A DNA stretch of 8,119 nt from Candidatus Bathyarchaeota archaeon RBG_13_60_20. GTDB lineage: Archaea; Thermoproteota; Bathyarchaeia; TCS64. The first letter of the stretch is position 1. Each line of letters opens with the position of its first letter. The DNA is taken from NCBI GenBank assembly GCA_001775965.1, contig MEZG01000024.1:1-8119 (forward strand). The letters are read 5' to 3'. A program made the position numbers and the translations under genes. Of this stretch, positions 1 to 5,748 are shown in pieces. The notes beneath the pieces are model-generated. The model saw only the letters and a list, made by a program, of their open reading frames with translations, searched no databases and was not told where the DNA came from.

Positions 1-13
1 CGCTGTGCCCGCT

Positions 14-44
14 AAAAAAAGTGAATCCGGACTGGGGCCGGTTC
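14..44 (-). terminator. Hairpin plus T-run terminator after the M20 peptidase gene
   Basis: Read on the minus strand, GAACCGG pairs with CCGG(a)TTC with one bulged base and a 7-nt loop (plus-strand 23-44). Two bases later there is a run of seven T (plus-strand A-run at 14-20). It lies about 40-65 nt beyond the M20 stop codon. T-runs alone can end archaeal transcripts, so the hairpin may be incidental. Confidence 0.5.
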
Positions 45-79
45 CTCCTCCCGCACCCAATCCCACGGGCTTCAGTGGA

Positions 80-1327
80 TCACCGGGTCATGTACTCGTA
101 GGCTGAGAGCAGGTGGACCTTCACCACGTGCATCAGCTCCTCCACTTCCACGTACTCGTCCACGGTCCCCATCCCGTGGTTCGTCGGCCCATAGTAGTAG
201 GAGGGCACCCCCAGGCCCCGCCAGAACTTGAGGTCGGACCCGCCCAGGCTCACGATGGGCCTGGGGTCGATGCCCAGCAGCCGGGAGCTCGCCCTCATGG
301 TCTCCGCCATCTCGCCGTCGGGCGGGCTCCAGAGGGGCCCATCGTAACGGGTCTCCTCGACGGATGCTCTTGGGTGTCGGCCCACGATTTCCCTGACCCT
401 GGACATCACGTCATCCTTAGCGAGCCCAGGCGGCAGCCGCAGGTCCACCTCAAAGCTGCACTCCCGGGGGATCACATTGACCTTGACCCCGCCCTCGACT
501 GTGCCGATGTTGACGCTGAGCCTCCGCATCACGTCGGCGCCGCCCGGCCCCAGGGCCCTCTCCGCGGCGTCCCTGCCCTCGTCGATGGCTCTGCGCAGGT
601 TCTCGGGGTAGTCCACGGGGGTGTCCACGAGCTCCTCTAGGTCTGTTATCAGCCTGGCCGCGACCTTGATCGGGTTCAGGCTGGTGTGGGTGTAGGCGCC
701 GTGGCCGCCTTGGGACTTGACCCTGACCCTGAGCCACAGTATCCCCTTCTCCCCGAACCTTATCGTGTAGGGGCTGCTGGGCTCACCGTTGATGCAGCAG
801 TCGCCCAGCACCTCCGGTACGTTCTCCACGAGCCAGCCCGCGCCGAGCCTGCCCCCTGACTCCTCGTCGCTGACCACGGTGAGGGTGGCGGCGCCCCTCA
901 GCTCGTCCCGCAGCTCGCGCAGGGCCAGATACGTGTAGATGGAGGCCGTCGTCCCCGCCTTCATGTCGCAGGCGCCGCGCCCGTAGACCCTGCCGTCCAC
1001 CAGCTCGCCGCCCCACGGGTCGCGGCTCCAGCCCTCCCCGGAGCCAACGGGGAACACGTCCATGTGGCCGTTCAGTATCAGCCTCCTGCCGGGCCTCGCC
1101 GCCTTGAAGCCGGAGACGATGTTGGGCTTCTCGGCGTCGGGCCCAACCACATCGTACCCTACGCCCCTGGAATCAAGGTAGTCGGTGACGTACCTGCACG
1201 CGTCCCGGGTGTCCCCCGGCGGGTTCGGGCTCCTCGCCCTCAGGAAGCCCCTAAGGAAGCCGACGATCTCGTCCCTGTCCGCCTCCACCCTGCCCATGAT
1301 CCTCTTCTGCACTGGGCTTGGTTCCAT
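80..1327 (-). CDS. M20-family zinc metallopeptidase / deacylase (ArgE/DapE/CPG2 type)
   Basis: A 415-aa M20 di-zinc hydrolase, expected to cleave an amide or peptide bond of a small N-acyl substrate in the cytoplasm; no signal peptide is visible. The full metal-site set is present: H88 and D90 in NGHMDV, bridging D121 in GRGACDMKAG, E155 (likely general base) and E156 in SDEESGG, E182 in INGEPSS, and H384 in GPTNHGMG. The GGHGAYTH stretch near residue 209 lies in the lid/dimerisation domain. Length matches the family. The ATG start is supported by a TATA-like CTCTTAATC centred about 27 nt upstream, which fits a leaderless transcript. The gene is alone on its strand and divergent from the HNH gene. 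Family members include acetylornithine deacetylase, succinyl-diaminopimelate desuccinylase and carboxypeptidase G2. No biosynthesis genes lie beside it, so the substrate stays open and no gene symbol is given. Confidence 0.93.
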   Translation of the reverse strand: MEPSPVQKRIMGRVEADRDEIVGFLRGFLRARSPNPPGDTRDACRYVTDYLDSRGVGYDVVGPDAEKPNIVSGFKAARPGRRLILNGHMDVFPVGSGEGWSRDPWGGELVDGRVYGRGACDMKAGTTASIYTYLALRELRDELRGAATLTVVSDEESGGRLGAGWLVENVPEVLGDCCINGEPSSPYTIRFGEKGILWLRVRVKSQGGHGAYTHTSLNPIKVAARLITDLEELVDTPVDYPENLRRAIDEGRDAAERALGPGGADVMRRLSVNIGTVEGGVKVNVIPRECSFEVDLRLPPGLAKDDVMSRVREIVGRHPRASVEETRYDGPLWSPPDGEMAETMRASSRLLGIDPRPIVSLGGSDLKFWRGLGVPSYYYGPTNHGMGTVDEYVEVEELMHVVKVHLLSAYEYMTR

Positions 1328-1348
1328 GGATAGTATTAACCGACAACG

Positions 1349-1357
1349 CGATTAAGA
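1349..1357 (-). promoter_or_regulatory. TATA-like box of the M20 gene
   Basis: The minus-strand sequence CTCTTAATC is centred about 27 nt before the M20 ATG. That is the distance expected if transcription starts at or next to the start codon. No Shine-Dalgarno sequence precedes the ATG, which agrees with a leaderless mRNA. Confidence 0.4.
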
Positions 1358-1422
1358 GGCATCCGATCATGGAGGGGCCATAGGCAGACCACGCCAAGGT
1401 AGAAGGGCCACGGGGGAAACGT

Positions 1423-1447
1423 GGAATAACAAGTAGCCTGTTATTCC
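1423..1447. repeat. Perfect 9-bp inverted repeat just upstream of the HNH gene
   Basis: GGAATAACA (1423-1431) and TGTTATTCC (1439-1447) are exact reverse complements separated by seven bases. The repeat ends six bases before the HNH ATG. Its left arm covers the AATAAC stretch centred about 27 nt before that ATG, where a leaderless gene's TATA box would sit. A protein bound here would block promoter access, so an operator is the simplest reading. An RNA hairpin is possible if transcription starts further upstream. There is no T-run, so it is not a terminator. Confidence 0.55.
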
Positions 1448-1453
1448 TGAAAA

Positions 1454-1798
1454 ATGCCCTGGGAGCCCCTCCAAACCCTTAAGCCAGCCAGGATAGCACA
1501 GCGTTGGAGGGACGCCCACACCTTGAGGGACCCCTGGGTAGAGAACCGGAGGCACGTGAGGAACTACCCCCACGGCGAGTCCATCCACATAAGCCGATCC
1601 ACCCTAAAGCAGTTACCCCGCGTCTGCGTATCCTGCGGCGAGACCGACGAGAGCAGGCTCATAGTGGACCACGTCAACGGGGACTCCACGGACAACAGCC
1701 CCGGCAACCTCCGGGTACTCTGCCGCAGGTGCCACCTGGAGAAGACCCCCGACTCACCGTACACGGGATTTCTCAGGTTCGACGCCGAGCGAAGCTGA
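1454..1798 (+). CDS. Small HNH endonuclease
   Basis: A 114-aa protein whose C-terminal half is an HNH nuclease domain. Two cysteine pairs, C58-x2-C61 and C90-x2-C93, form the structural zinc site. Between and after them are D72-H73 (VDHVNGD), N85 in GNLRVLC and H94 in CHLEK, which make up the H-N-H metal finger. The first 55 residues are basic and rich in Arg and Trp, resembling no domain I know, and may contact DNA. Free-standing HNH proteins of this size occur as phage or mobile-element nucleases and as solitary genes of unknown role. No methylase, terminase, integrase or intron is visible beside it, so a restriction or homing role cannot be assigned. The ATG has no Shine-Dalgarno sequence and lies just after a perfect inverted repeat. 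The next gene starts 66 bp downstream on the same strand. Confidence 0.85.
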   Translation: MPWEPLQTLKPARIAQRWRDAHTLRDPWVENRRHVRNYPHGESIHISRSTLKQLPRVCVSCGETDESRLIVDHVNGDSTDNSPGNLRVLCRRCHLEKTPDSPYTGFLRFDAERS

Positions 1799-1864
1799 AC
1801 TGACCAGGGCAGCCGCCGATCAAGTTCATTTACCCACAGCCACAATAAAGGGGCAGACACTACA

Positions 1865-2854
1865 ATGGGTAAGCTCAAAGTCACCCTGGCGTGCGGCCCC
1901 TACGACCGCACCTGGGCCCTGGCCAGCGGCCAGGTCCAGCCCGAGGGCGTGGACCTCAACTATGTCACCCTGCCCCCCGAGGAGCTTTTCTGGCGCATGG
2001 CGGTCCACGGCGAGTTCGACGCCTCCGAGTTCAGCCTCGGGGCCATGTCCATCCTGCTTGGGCGGGGGGACCGCCGCTTCGTGGGCATCCCTGTGTTCCC
2101 GTCCCGGTTCTTCCGCCACTCATCCATCTTCGTCAACGCCCACTCCGGGATCAAGAAGCCCGAGGACCTCAAGGGCAGGAGGGTGGGCGTGCCCGACTAC
2201 ACCATGACCGCCAACACATGGATACGGGGCCTCTTGGAGCACGAGTACGGAGTCAAGCCTACCGACATGCAGTGGTTCACCGGGGGCCTCAACGAGCCGG
2301 GCCGCAGGCAGCGGGTGGCCACCAAGCCCATACCGGGGCTCAGGGTGACCCACTCGGACGCCTGGGTACTCAGTGACATGCTGGACCGCGGCGAGATTGA
2401 CGCCCTCATCGGCGCCAGGGAGCCGGACAGCTTCAGGGCTGGTTCGCCCAACGTAGCCCGGCTCTTCACCGACTACAGGCTCGTGGAGGTGGACTACTAT
2501 AGGCGAACAGGCATCTTCCCCATAATGCACCTGGTGGTCCTGAAGAGGGAGACCTACGAGGAGAACCCCTGGCTGGCCTACAGCCTCCTAAAGGCGTTCG
2601 AGGAGAGCAAGAGGCTCTGCGCTGAGGAGATGCCCAAGCAGAGCGCCCTGAGGTACATGCTGCCCTGGATGATCCCGGAGCTGGAGGAGACGACGAGGAT
2701 CATGGGTGAGGACTACTGGCCGTACGGCGTCGAGGCCAACCGGCGGACCATCGAGGCGTTCATCGGCTACTCGGTGGAGCAGGGGCTCGCCGAGTCCCCC
2801 TTCGGCGTCGAGGACATATTCGCCCCCGAGACGATCAACACGGCCAAGATCTGA
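1865..2854 (+). CDS. 4,5-dihydroxyphthalate decarboxylase-like protein (Pht5/NMT1-like fold)
   Basis: A 329-aa protein with the pattern of the family annotated as 4,5-dihydroxyphthalate decarboxylase: ACGPYDRTWAL near residue 9, VQPEGVDLNY, LPPEELFWRM, GIPVFPSRFFRHSSIFVN near 74-91, DLKGRRVGVPDYTMTA, TGGLNEPGR, DYYRRTGIFPIMH near 209-221, ALRYMLPWMI, and EDYWPYGVEANRRTIEAF followed by FAPET near the C-terminus. The fold resembles periplasmic solute-binding proteins of the NMT1/THI5 group. There is no signal peptide or lipobox, so a cytoplasmic enzyme is likelier than a transporter subunit. Known members decarboxylate an aromatic dicarboxylate in phthalate breakdown, but most homologues are untested and no other phthalate-pathway gene is visible here. 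The amidohydrolase follows after 86 bp on the same strand, so the two may act on one substrate. A TATA-like AATAAA lies only about 19 nt before the ATG, so the promoter is uncertain. Confidence 0.87.
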   Translation: MGKLKVTLACGPYDRTWALASGQVQPEGVDLNYVTLPPEELFWRMAVHGEFDASEFSLGAMSILLGRGDRRFVGIPVFPSRFFRHSSIFVNAHSGIKKPEDLKGRRVGVPDYTMTANTWIRGLLEHEYGVKPTDMQWFTGGLNEPGRRQRVATKPIPGLRVTHSDAWVLSDMLDRGEIDALIGAREPDSFRAGSPNVARLFTDYRLVEVDYYRRTGIFPIMHLVVLKRETYEENPWLAYSLLKAFEESKRLCAEEMPKQSALRYMLPWMIPELEETTRIMGEDYWPYGVEANRRTIEAFIGYSVEQGLAESPFGVEDIFAPETINTAKI

Positions 2855-2894
2855 CCCCGATCTGGGCAAGGAATTTTCCGAGTCGGGGCCACCG

Positions 2895-2930
2895 TAAATC
2901 ATAGATATCCTCAACCCCCTTCTTTGGTGA
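2895..2930 (+). promoter_or_regulatory. Possible promoter and ribosome-binding site of the amidohydrolase gene
   Basis: An AT-rich TATA-like stretch, TAAATCATAGATAT (2895-2908), is followed by GGTGA at 2926-2930, ten bases before the ATG at 2941. GGAGG at 2935-2939 is too close to that ATG but well placed for the in-frame GTG at 2947. The start is therefore uncertain by two codons. Just upstream, CCCCGA (2855-2860) and TCGGGG (2883-2888) could pair over a long loop, but no T-run follows. Confidence 0.3.
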
Positions 2931-2940
2931 CTCAGGAGGC

Positions 2941-4596
2941 ATGATCGTGGACTGGAAGAGGGACCTGCCCGAGATAGCTGAGCAACTGGGCGCCGACACG
3001 GCGCTCATCAACGGCAAGGTGCTTACGGTGGACGAGGGCGACTCTGTGGCCGAGGCGGTGGCCGTCAAGTACGGCAGGATCGCCCGCGTCGGGACCAGCA
3101 GAGACATCAAGAAGCTTGTACGGGAGGGAACCCGCGTCATCGACCTGGCGGGACGCTGCGTGACTCCCGGCCTCATCACAACCCACGAGCACTTCCTCAG
3201 GTACGGCTACAACGCCGTCTCGGGCATCGACCTCTGGTACCCCCGCGTCAAGACCATAGCGGACATCGTGGAGGCCGTGGAGGCCAAGGTAGCCGAGACC
3301 CCCAAGGGGGAGTGGGTCTTCGGCTGGGGGTGGGACGAGAACCTCCTCGCCGAGAAGAGGGCCCCCAACAGGCACGACCTGGACCCCGTCTCCCCGGACA
3401 ACCCCGTATACCTGGGCCGCGTCTACCAGATGGTAGCGGCCAACAGCCTGGCCCTCAAAATAGGAGGGGTCACAAGGGACAGCCCAGAGCCCGAGTACGG
3501 CAAGATATTCCGCGACGAGAGGAACGAGCCCACCGGCGTCTTCCTTACCATCCTGCCCAGCGCGGACCCCTTCAGGCAGGCGTTCCCCGTGGCCACCACC
3601 GAGCTAAAGGAGAGAGCCATCGTCAAAGCCTGCCACGACTACAACAGCGAGGGCATGACCATGGTCATCGACGCCACGGTAGGCAAAGCTGAGCCCAACG
3701 ACCTAGTGGCCTACCAGAACGTCCGGATGCGAGACGAACTCACCATGAGGGTGTACGCGCTCTACGGGTTTGTGCGCACAGTGGAGGAGGCAAAAGAGAC
3801 TGTTCAACGGTTCGCCACCTACGGGGACGACTGGTTCAAGCTGGGGGGCGTCAAGCTGAGCCTCGACGGCGGCGTCGTGCCCAGGACAGGGTTCTTCTAC
3901 GAGCCCTACGTGGGTGAACCAGGCAACTACGGGCGCACCAAGTGGACCAAGGAGGACCTCATGGAGGCCGTGGAGATACTGCACAGTGCCGGGTGGCAGT
4001 GCTGCACCCACACCATCGGGGACAGGGCTATCGACTGGGTCCTGGACTGCTACGAGAACGCCATGAAGAAGAGCCCCCGCCCGGACCCCAGGCACCAGAT
4101 AATCCACATCTACTACCCCACCGCGGAGGCCATCGACAGGGTCAGGCGGCTGGGAGTCATGGCCAACGTCCAGACCACGTTCATCCACTTCGAGGGGGAC
4201 ACCTACGTCAGGAACCTGGGCGAGGCCAGGGGCGGGTGCGTTAAGCCCCTGAGGACCTTCGTTGAGAAGGGGATACCCGTCGGCAACAGCCAGGACTACC
4301 CCTCGGGGCCGATACCGGCCAGCATAGGTCTGTGGGCTGCGGTGGCCAGGGAGACCTTCAGCGGAGCCGTGGTCTGCCCAGAGCAGAGGCTAACCGTGCA
4401 GGAGGCGCTGCGGACCTACACCATCTGGGCCGCGAGGCACGTCTTCATGGAGGACCGGCTGGGCTCACTAGAGGTGGGTAAGTACGCGGACATGGTGGTC
4501 TGGGACAGGGACCTGTACACGGTGCCCACTGGTGAGCTTCGCAGCATCCGGGCAGAGATGACCATGGTCGAGGGCAGGATAGTCTATGAGGTGTAG
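2941..4596 (+). CDS. Amidohydrolase, YtcJ-like (Amidohydro_3) metal-dependent hydrolase
   Basis: A 551-aa member of the amidohydrolase superfamily, predicted to hydrolyse an amide, cyclic amide or related bond with a metal held in a TIM barrel. The N-terminal beta-sandwich starts at ADTALINGKVLTV (residue 18). The metal motif is T-H82-E-H84 after TPGLIT. K305 in VKLSLDGG is at the usual lysine region, H357 lies in CTHTIGDRA, H389 in HQIIHI, and D452 is in NSQDYPSGP, where the family usually has GSD. The C-terminal sandwich resumes at LGSLEVGKYADMVVWDRD (508-524). Length fits the family. Residues 1-17 before the sandwich are a short extension. There is no signal peptide. A hairpin terminator follows the stop directly. 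A decayed copy of the last 25 codons lies at 5369-5444. The superfamily is broad, so the substrate is unknown; pairing with the upstream decarboxylase-like gene hints at catabolism. Confidence 0.92.
   Translation: MIVDWKRDLPEIAEQLGADTALINGKVLTVDEGDSVAEAVAVKYGRIARVGTSRDIKKLVREGTRVIDLAGRCVTPGLITTHEHFLRYGYNAVSGIDLWYPRVKTIADIVEAVEAKVAETPKGEWVFGWGWDENLLAEKRAPNRHDLDPVSPDNPVYLGRVYQMVAANSLALKIGGVTRDSPEPEYGKIFRDERNEPTGVFLTILPSADPFRQAFPVATTELKERAIVKACHDYNSEGMTMVIDATVGKAEPNDLVAYQNVRMRDELTMRVYALYGFVRTVEEAKETVQRFATYGDDWFKLGGVKLSLDGGVVPRTGFFYEPYVGEPGNYGRTKWTKEDLMEAVEILHSAGWQCCTHTIGDRAIDWVLDCYENAMKKSPRPDPRHQIIHIYYPTAEAIDRVRRLGVMANVQTTFIHFEGDTYVRNLGEARGGCVKPLRTFVEKGIPVGNSQDYPSGPIPASIGLWAAVARETFSGAVVCPEQRLTVQEALRTYTIWAARHVFMEDRLGSLEVGKYADMVVWDRDLYTVPTGELRSIRAEMTMVEGRIVYEV
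4509..4530 (+). repeat. 22-bp direct repeat, copy 1 (inside the amidohydrolase gene)
   Basis: These 22 bases, starting GGACCTGTAC and ending GGTGCCCACT, encode DLYTVPT (residues 524-530) of the intact amidohydrolase. They recur without mismatch at 5369-5390. The two copies flank the rest of the amidohydrolase gene and the whole AbrB-VapC module, an interval of 838 bp. Confidence 0.9.
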
Positions 4597-4597
4597 A

Positions 4598-4619
4598 GGA
4601 AACATGGTTTCCACTTTTT
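4598..4619 (+). terminator. Terminator of the amidohydrolase gene
   Basis: GGAAAC (4598-4603) and GTTTCC (4607-4612) form a perfect 6-bp stem with a 3-nt loop, followed by AC and five T (4615-4619). It begins one base after the TAG stop codon. It separates the amidohydrolase transcript from the toxin-antitoxin pair downstream. Confidence 0.65.
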
Positions 4620-4665
4620 CTCGGCACTCTCTATCGTCTGATTTTTAGTTGAGAATCTGAAATAG

Positions 4666-4701
4666 GTTTATTTATCCGAAAAAACAATAATATTCTGGTG
4701 A
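4666..4701 (+). promoter_or_regulatory. Promoter and Shine-Dalgarno sequence of the AbrB-VapC operon
   Basis: The TATA-like GTTTATTTAT (4666-4675) sits in a strongly AT-rich spacer and is preceded by GAAATAG, a plausible BRE region. GGTGA (4697-4701) lies six bases before the GTG start at 4708, a good archaeal Shine-Dalgarno position. Transcription would start near 4696-4698, leaving a very short leader. Confidence 0.5.
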
Positions 4702-4707
4702 AACAGA

Positions 4708-4962
4708 GTGGGTCTGAGTGTGGAGTCCCGCGTCGGTAAGAAAAACGCCATCTACCTGCCCAAGGCTGTGGTCGAGGCCACCGGCCTGAAAGAAGGCGAT
4801 AAGATAATGTTACGAGTGACGGATAAGACTGTGGTTGTGGAGCCCCTGATGGACCCACTTGAACTGGCGTTATCCAGCAACAAGTACGCAGTGATAGATC
4901 CAGAGCAGATCGAGGCGATCAGCGTTGAGGAGCAGGGAACACAGCCTAAAGGTGCTGCTTGA
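4708..4962 (+). CDS. AbrB/SpoVT-type antitoxin (VapB-like)
   Basis: An 84-aa protein with a swapped-hairpin AbrB DNA-binding domain at about residues 5-48. The typical order is visible: SRVGKKNAIYLPKAVVE, then ATGLKEGDKIMLRV, then KTVVVEPL. The C-terminal tail (residues 49-84, with LELALSSNKYAVIDPEQIEA) has the amphipathic, acidic look of a toxin-wrapping segment. The GTG start is chosen because GGTGA lies six bases upstream and the domain begins directly after it. It overlaps the following PIN-toxin gene, the usual antitoxin-first layout of VapBC operons. Such antitoxins neutralise the toxin by direct binding and repress their own promoter as dimers or complexes, so autoregulation at the AT-rich spacer is expected. 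AbrB-like regulators without toxins exist, but the overlap with a PIN protein makes the antitoxin reading strong. Confidence 0.88.
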   Translation: MGLSVESRVGKKNAIYLPKAVVEATGLKEGDKIMLRVTDKTVVVEPLMDPLELALSSNKYAVIDPEQIEAISVEEQGTQPKGAA

Positions 4963-5368
4963 CACCTCCTTCTTGCTACCTTCGCTAGGCGTAGACGTCG
5001 GCCGGGAGGTAGCCAAGGGGCTCAGGGGGCTGGCCGAGGCTGACGCCGAGATATTCTACTCACGGTTCAGCGTGCTTGAAATATTGTGGGTAATGGCTCG
5101 GCTGCTGAGGGAGGGGACGTTCGATGGAGACAGGTTCAGCCTAGGGCTCAGGAGCGTGGTCGACGGCGGCAGGTACAGGGCGCTAGAGGAGGATACCTAC
5201 TCCTACGGTGAGGGCCTGAGGCTCTACAGGTTGGGTCACAGGGATATGATCGATAACATTCTGTACGCGTCCTCGCTCAGCCACGGCCTAGGTTTTATGA
5301 CCCTAGACAGGGAACTGGGAAAGTTCATAGGAGAAAAGGGTCTCAAGGACAACCTCATGTTTCCTTGA
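4925..5368 (+). CDS. PIN-domain toxin (VapC-like ribonuclease)
   Basis: A 147-aa PIN-domain protein, predicted to be a magnesium-dependent RNase that blocks translation unless bound by the AbrB-type partner. The acidic active-site residues are visible in order: D13 in LLDTSFLLPS, E52 in SVLEILWVM, D110 in HRDMIDNILYASS, and D128 in FMTLDRELGKF. Length is normal for VapC. The start is uncertain. TTG at 4925 has GAGGCGATC shortly upstream and overlaps the antitoxin gene by 38 bp, whereas GTG at 4952 would give an 11-bp overlap and begin just before the first conserved strand. Either implies translational coupling. The TGA stop directly abuts the 22-bp copy of the amidohydrolase gene end, so the module stops exactly at a duplication junction. 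The target RNA (tRNA or rRNA in studied VapCs) cannot be told from sequence. Confidence 0.87.
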   Translation: MRSREHSLKVLLDTSFLLPSLGVDVGREVAKGLRGLAEADAEIFYSRFSVLEILWVMARLLREGTFDGDRFSLGLRSVVDGGRYRALEEDTYSYGEGLRLYRLGHRDMIDNILYASSLSHGLGFMTLDRELGKFIGEKGLKDNLMFP

Positions 5369-5444
5369 GGACCTGTACACGGTGCCCACTAGGGAGCCTC
5401 GTACCCGAACACACATTGACAGCAAGATAGTCTACAGGACGTAG
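5369..5444 (+). pseudogene. Remnant of the 3' end of a second amidohydrolase gene
   Basis: The first 22 bases repeat 4509-4530 of the intact gene exactly. From GAC at 5370 the in-frame reading is DLYTVPTREPRTR, then THIDSKIVYRT and a TAG stop. The intact protein ends DLYTVPTGELRS, then 12 residues, then GRIVYEV and TAG. The remnant thus keeps the same frame and stop but is three codons shorter in the middle and has several substitutions. No start codon or upstream amidohydrolase sequence remains, because the VapC stop codon touches it. It is a dead gene end left by duplication, recombination or insertion. Confidence 0.8.
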
Positions 5445-5449
5445 ATCGT

Positions 5450-5467
5450 TATACCTCCGGGGATATA
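5450..5467. repeat. Imperfect palindrome upstream of relB, possible operator
   Basis: TATACCTCC (5450-5458) is followed at once by GGGGATATA (5459-5467). The arms match as an inverted repeat at seven of nine positions. It lies 54-71 bases before the RelB ATG. RelB-type antitoxins repress their own operons, so this is a candidate site, but the match is weak. Confidence 0.22.
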
Positions 5468-5487
5468 CTGTACCGCTTAAACAGATA

Positions 5488-5497
5488 GAGATAAAGC
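5488..5497 (+). promoter_or_regulatory. TATA-like box of the RelB-RelE operon
   Basis: GAGATAAAGC is centred about 28 nt before the RelB ATG at 5521. No Shine-Dalgarno sequence lies between it and the start, so transcription probably begins at or next to the ATG. This is a leaderless arrangement like that of other genes in the window. Confidence 0.35.
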
Positions 5498-5520
5498 CCC
5501 CTGAACCTCAGAGAACCTTG

Positions 5521-5748
5521 ATGGATAACGCAGCTCAGCTCATATCGGAGGAGGACAGGCAGCTCCTTAGGCGCGTCAGCGACCTCCTCGAAGAGGTCAT
5601 GGAGACCATTGAGATAGCTCAGAACCCGGAGATCATGCGGGAGATCGAGGAAGCTCGACAGGACGCCAGAGAGGGGAGGGTTCGCGACTACTCTGAACTC
5701 AGAGAGGAGCTGAGGAAAACTGGTAAAATACGCGTTAAAGACAACTAG
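5521..5748 (+). CDS. RelB-like antitoxin
   Basis: A 75-aa acidic, mostly helical protein. The central part, NPEIMREIEEARQDAREGRV followed by DYSELREEL, matches the pattern of archaeal RelB-type antitoxins (a D/NPEhhxxIxExxxdhxxGrv core, then a short helix and a basic tail). The N-terminal half, LLRRVSDLLEEVMETIEIA, is a long amphipathic helix that should dimerise or wrap the toxin. The start is taken as ATG 5521, although TTG immediately before it is also in frame. There is no Shine-Dalgarno sequence. The RelE reading frame overlaps its last 29 bases in the +1 frame, the usual antitoxin-toxin coupling. Base composition is poorer in G+C than in the metabolic genes to the left, suggesting separate ancestry. 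A Phd or ParD assignment is less likely because the ribbon-helix-helix and Phd patterns are absent. Confidence 0.75.
   Translation: MDNAAQLISEEDRQLLRRVSDLLEEVMETIEIAQNPEIMREIEEARQDAREGRVRDYSELREELRKTGKIRVKDN

Noticed and set aside
113..640. Long plus-strand open frame (175 codons) opposite the M20 gene
   Set aside because: It is antisense to a gene with a complete catalytic motif set. Its translation is rich in His, Pro and Gly with no recognisable domain, typical of a G+C-rich shadow frame.
1564..1884. Minus-strand open frame of 106 codons over the HNH gene
   Set aside because: It lies opposite the zinc and HNH motifs of the plus-strand gene and shows no domain of its own.
2855..2888. CCCCGA and TCGGGG inverted repeat between the Pht5-like gene and the amidohydrolase gene
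   Set aside because: The arms are only 6 bp with a 22-nt loop and no T-run follows, so it is not supported as a terminator or operator.
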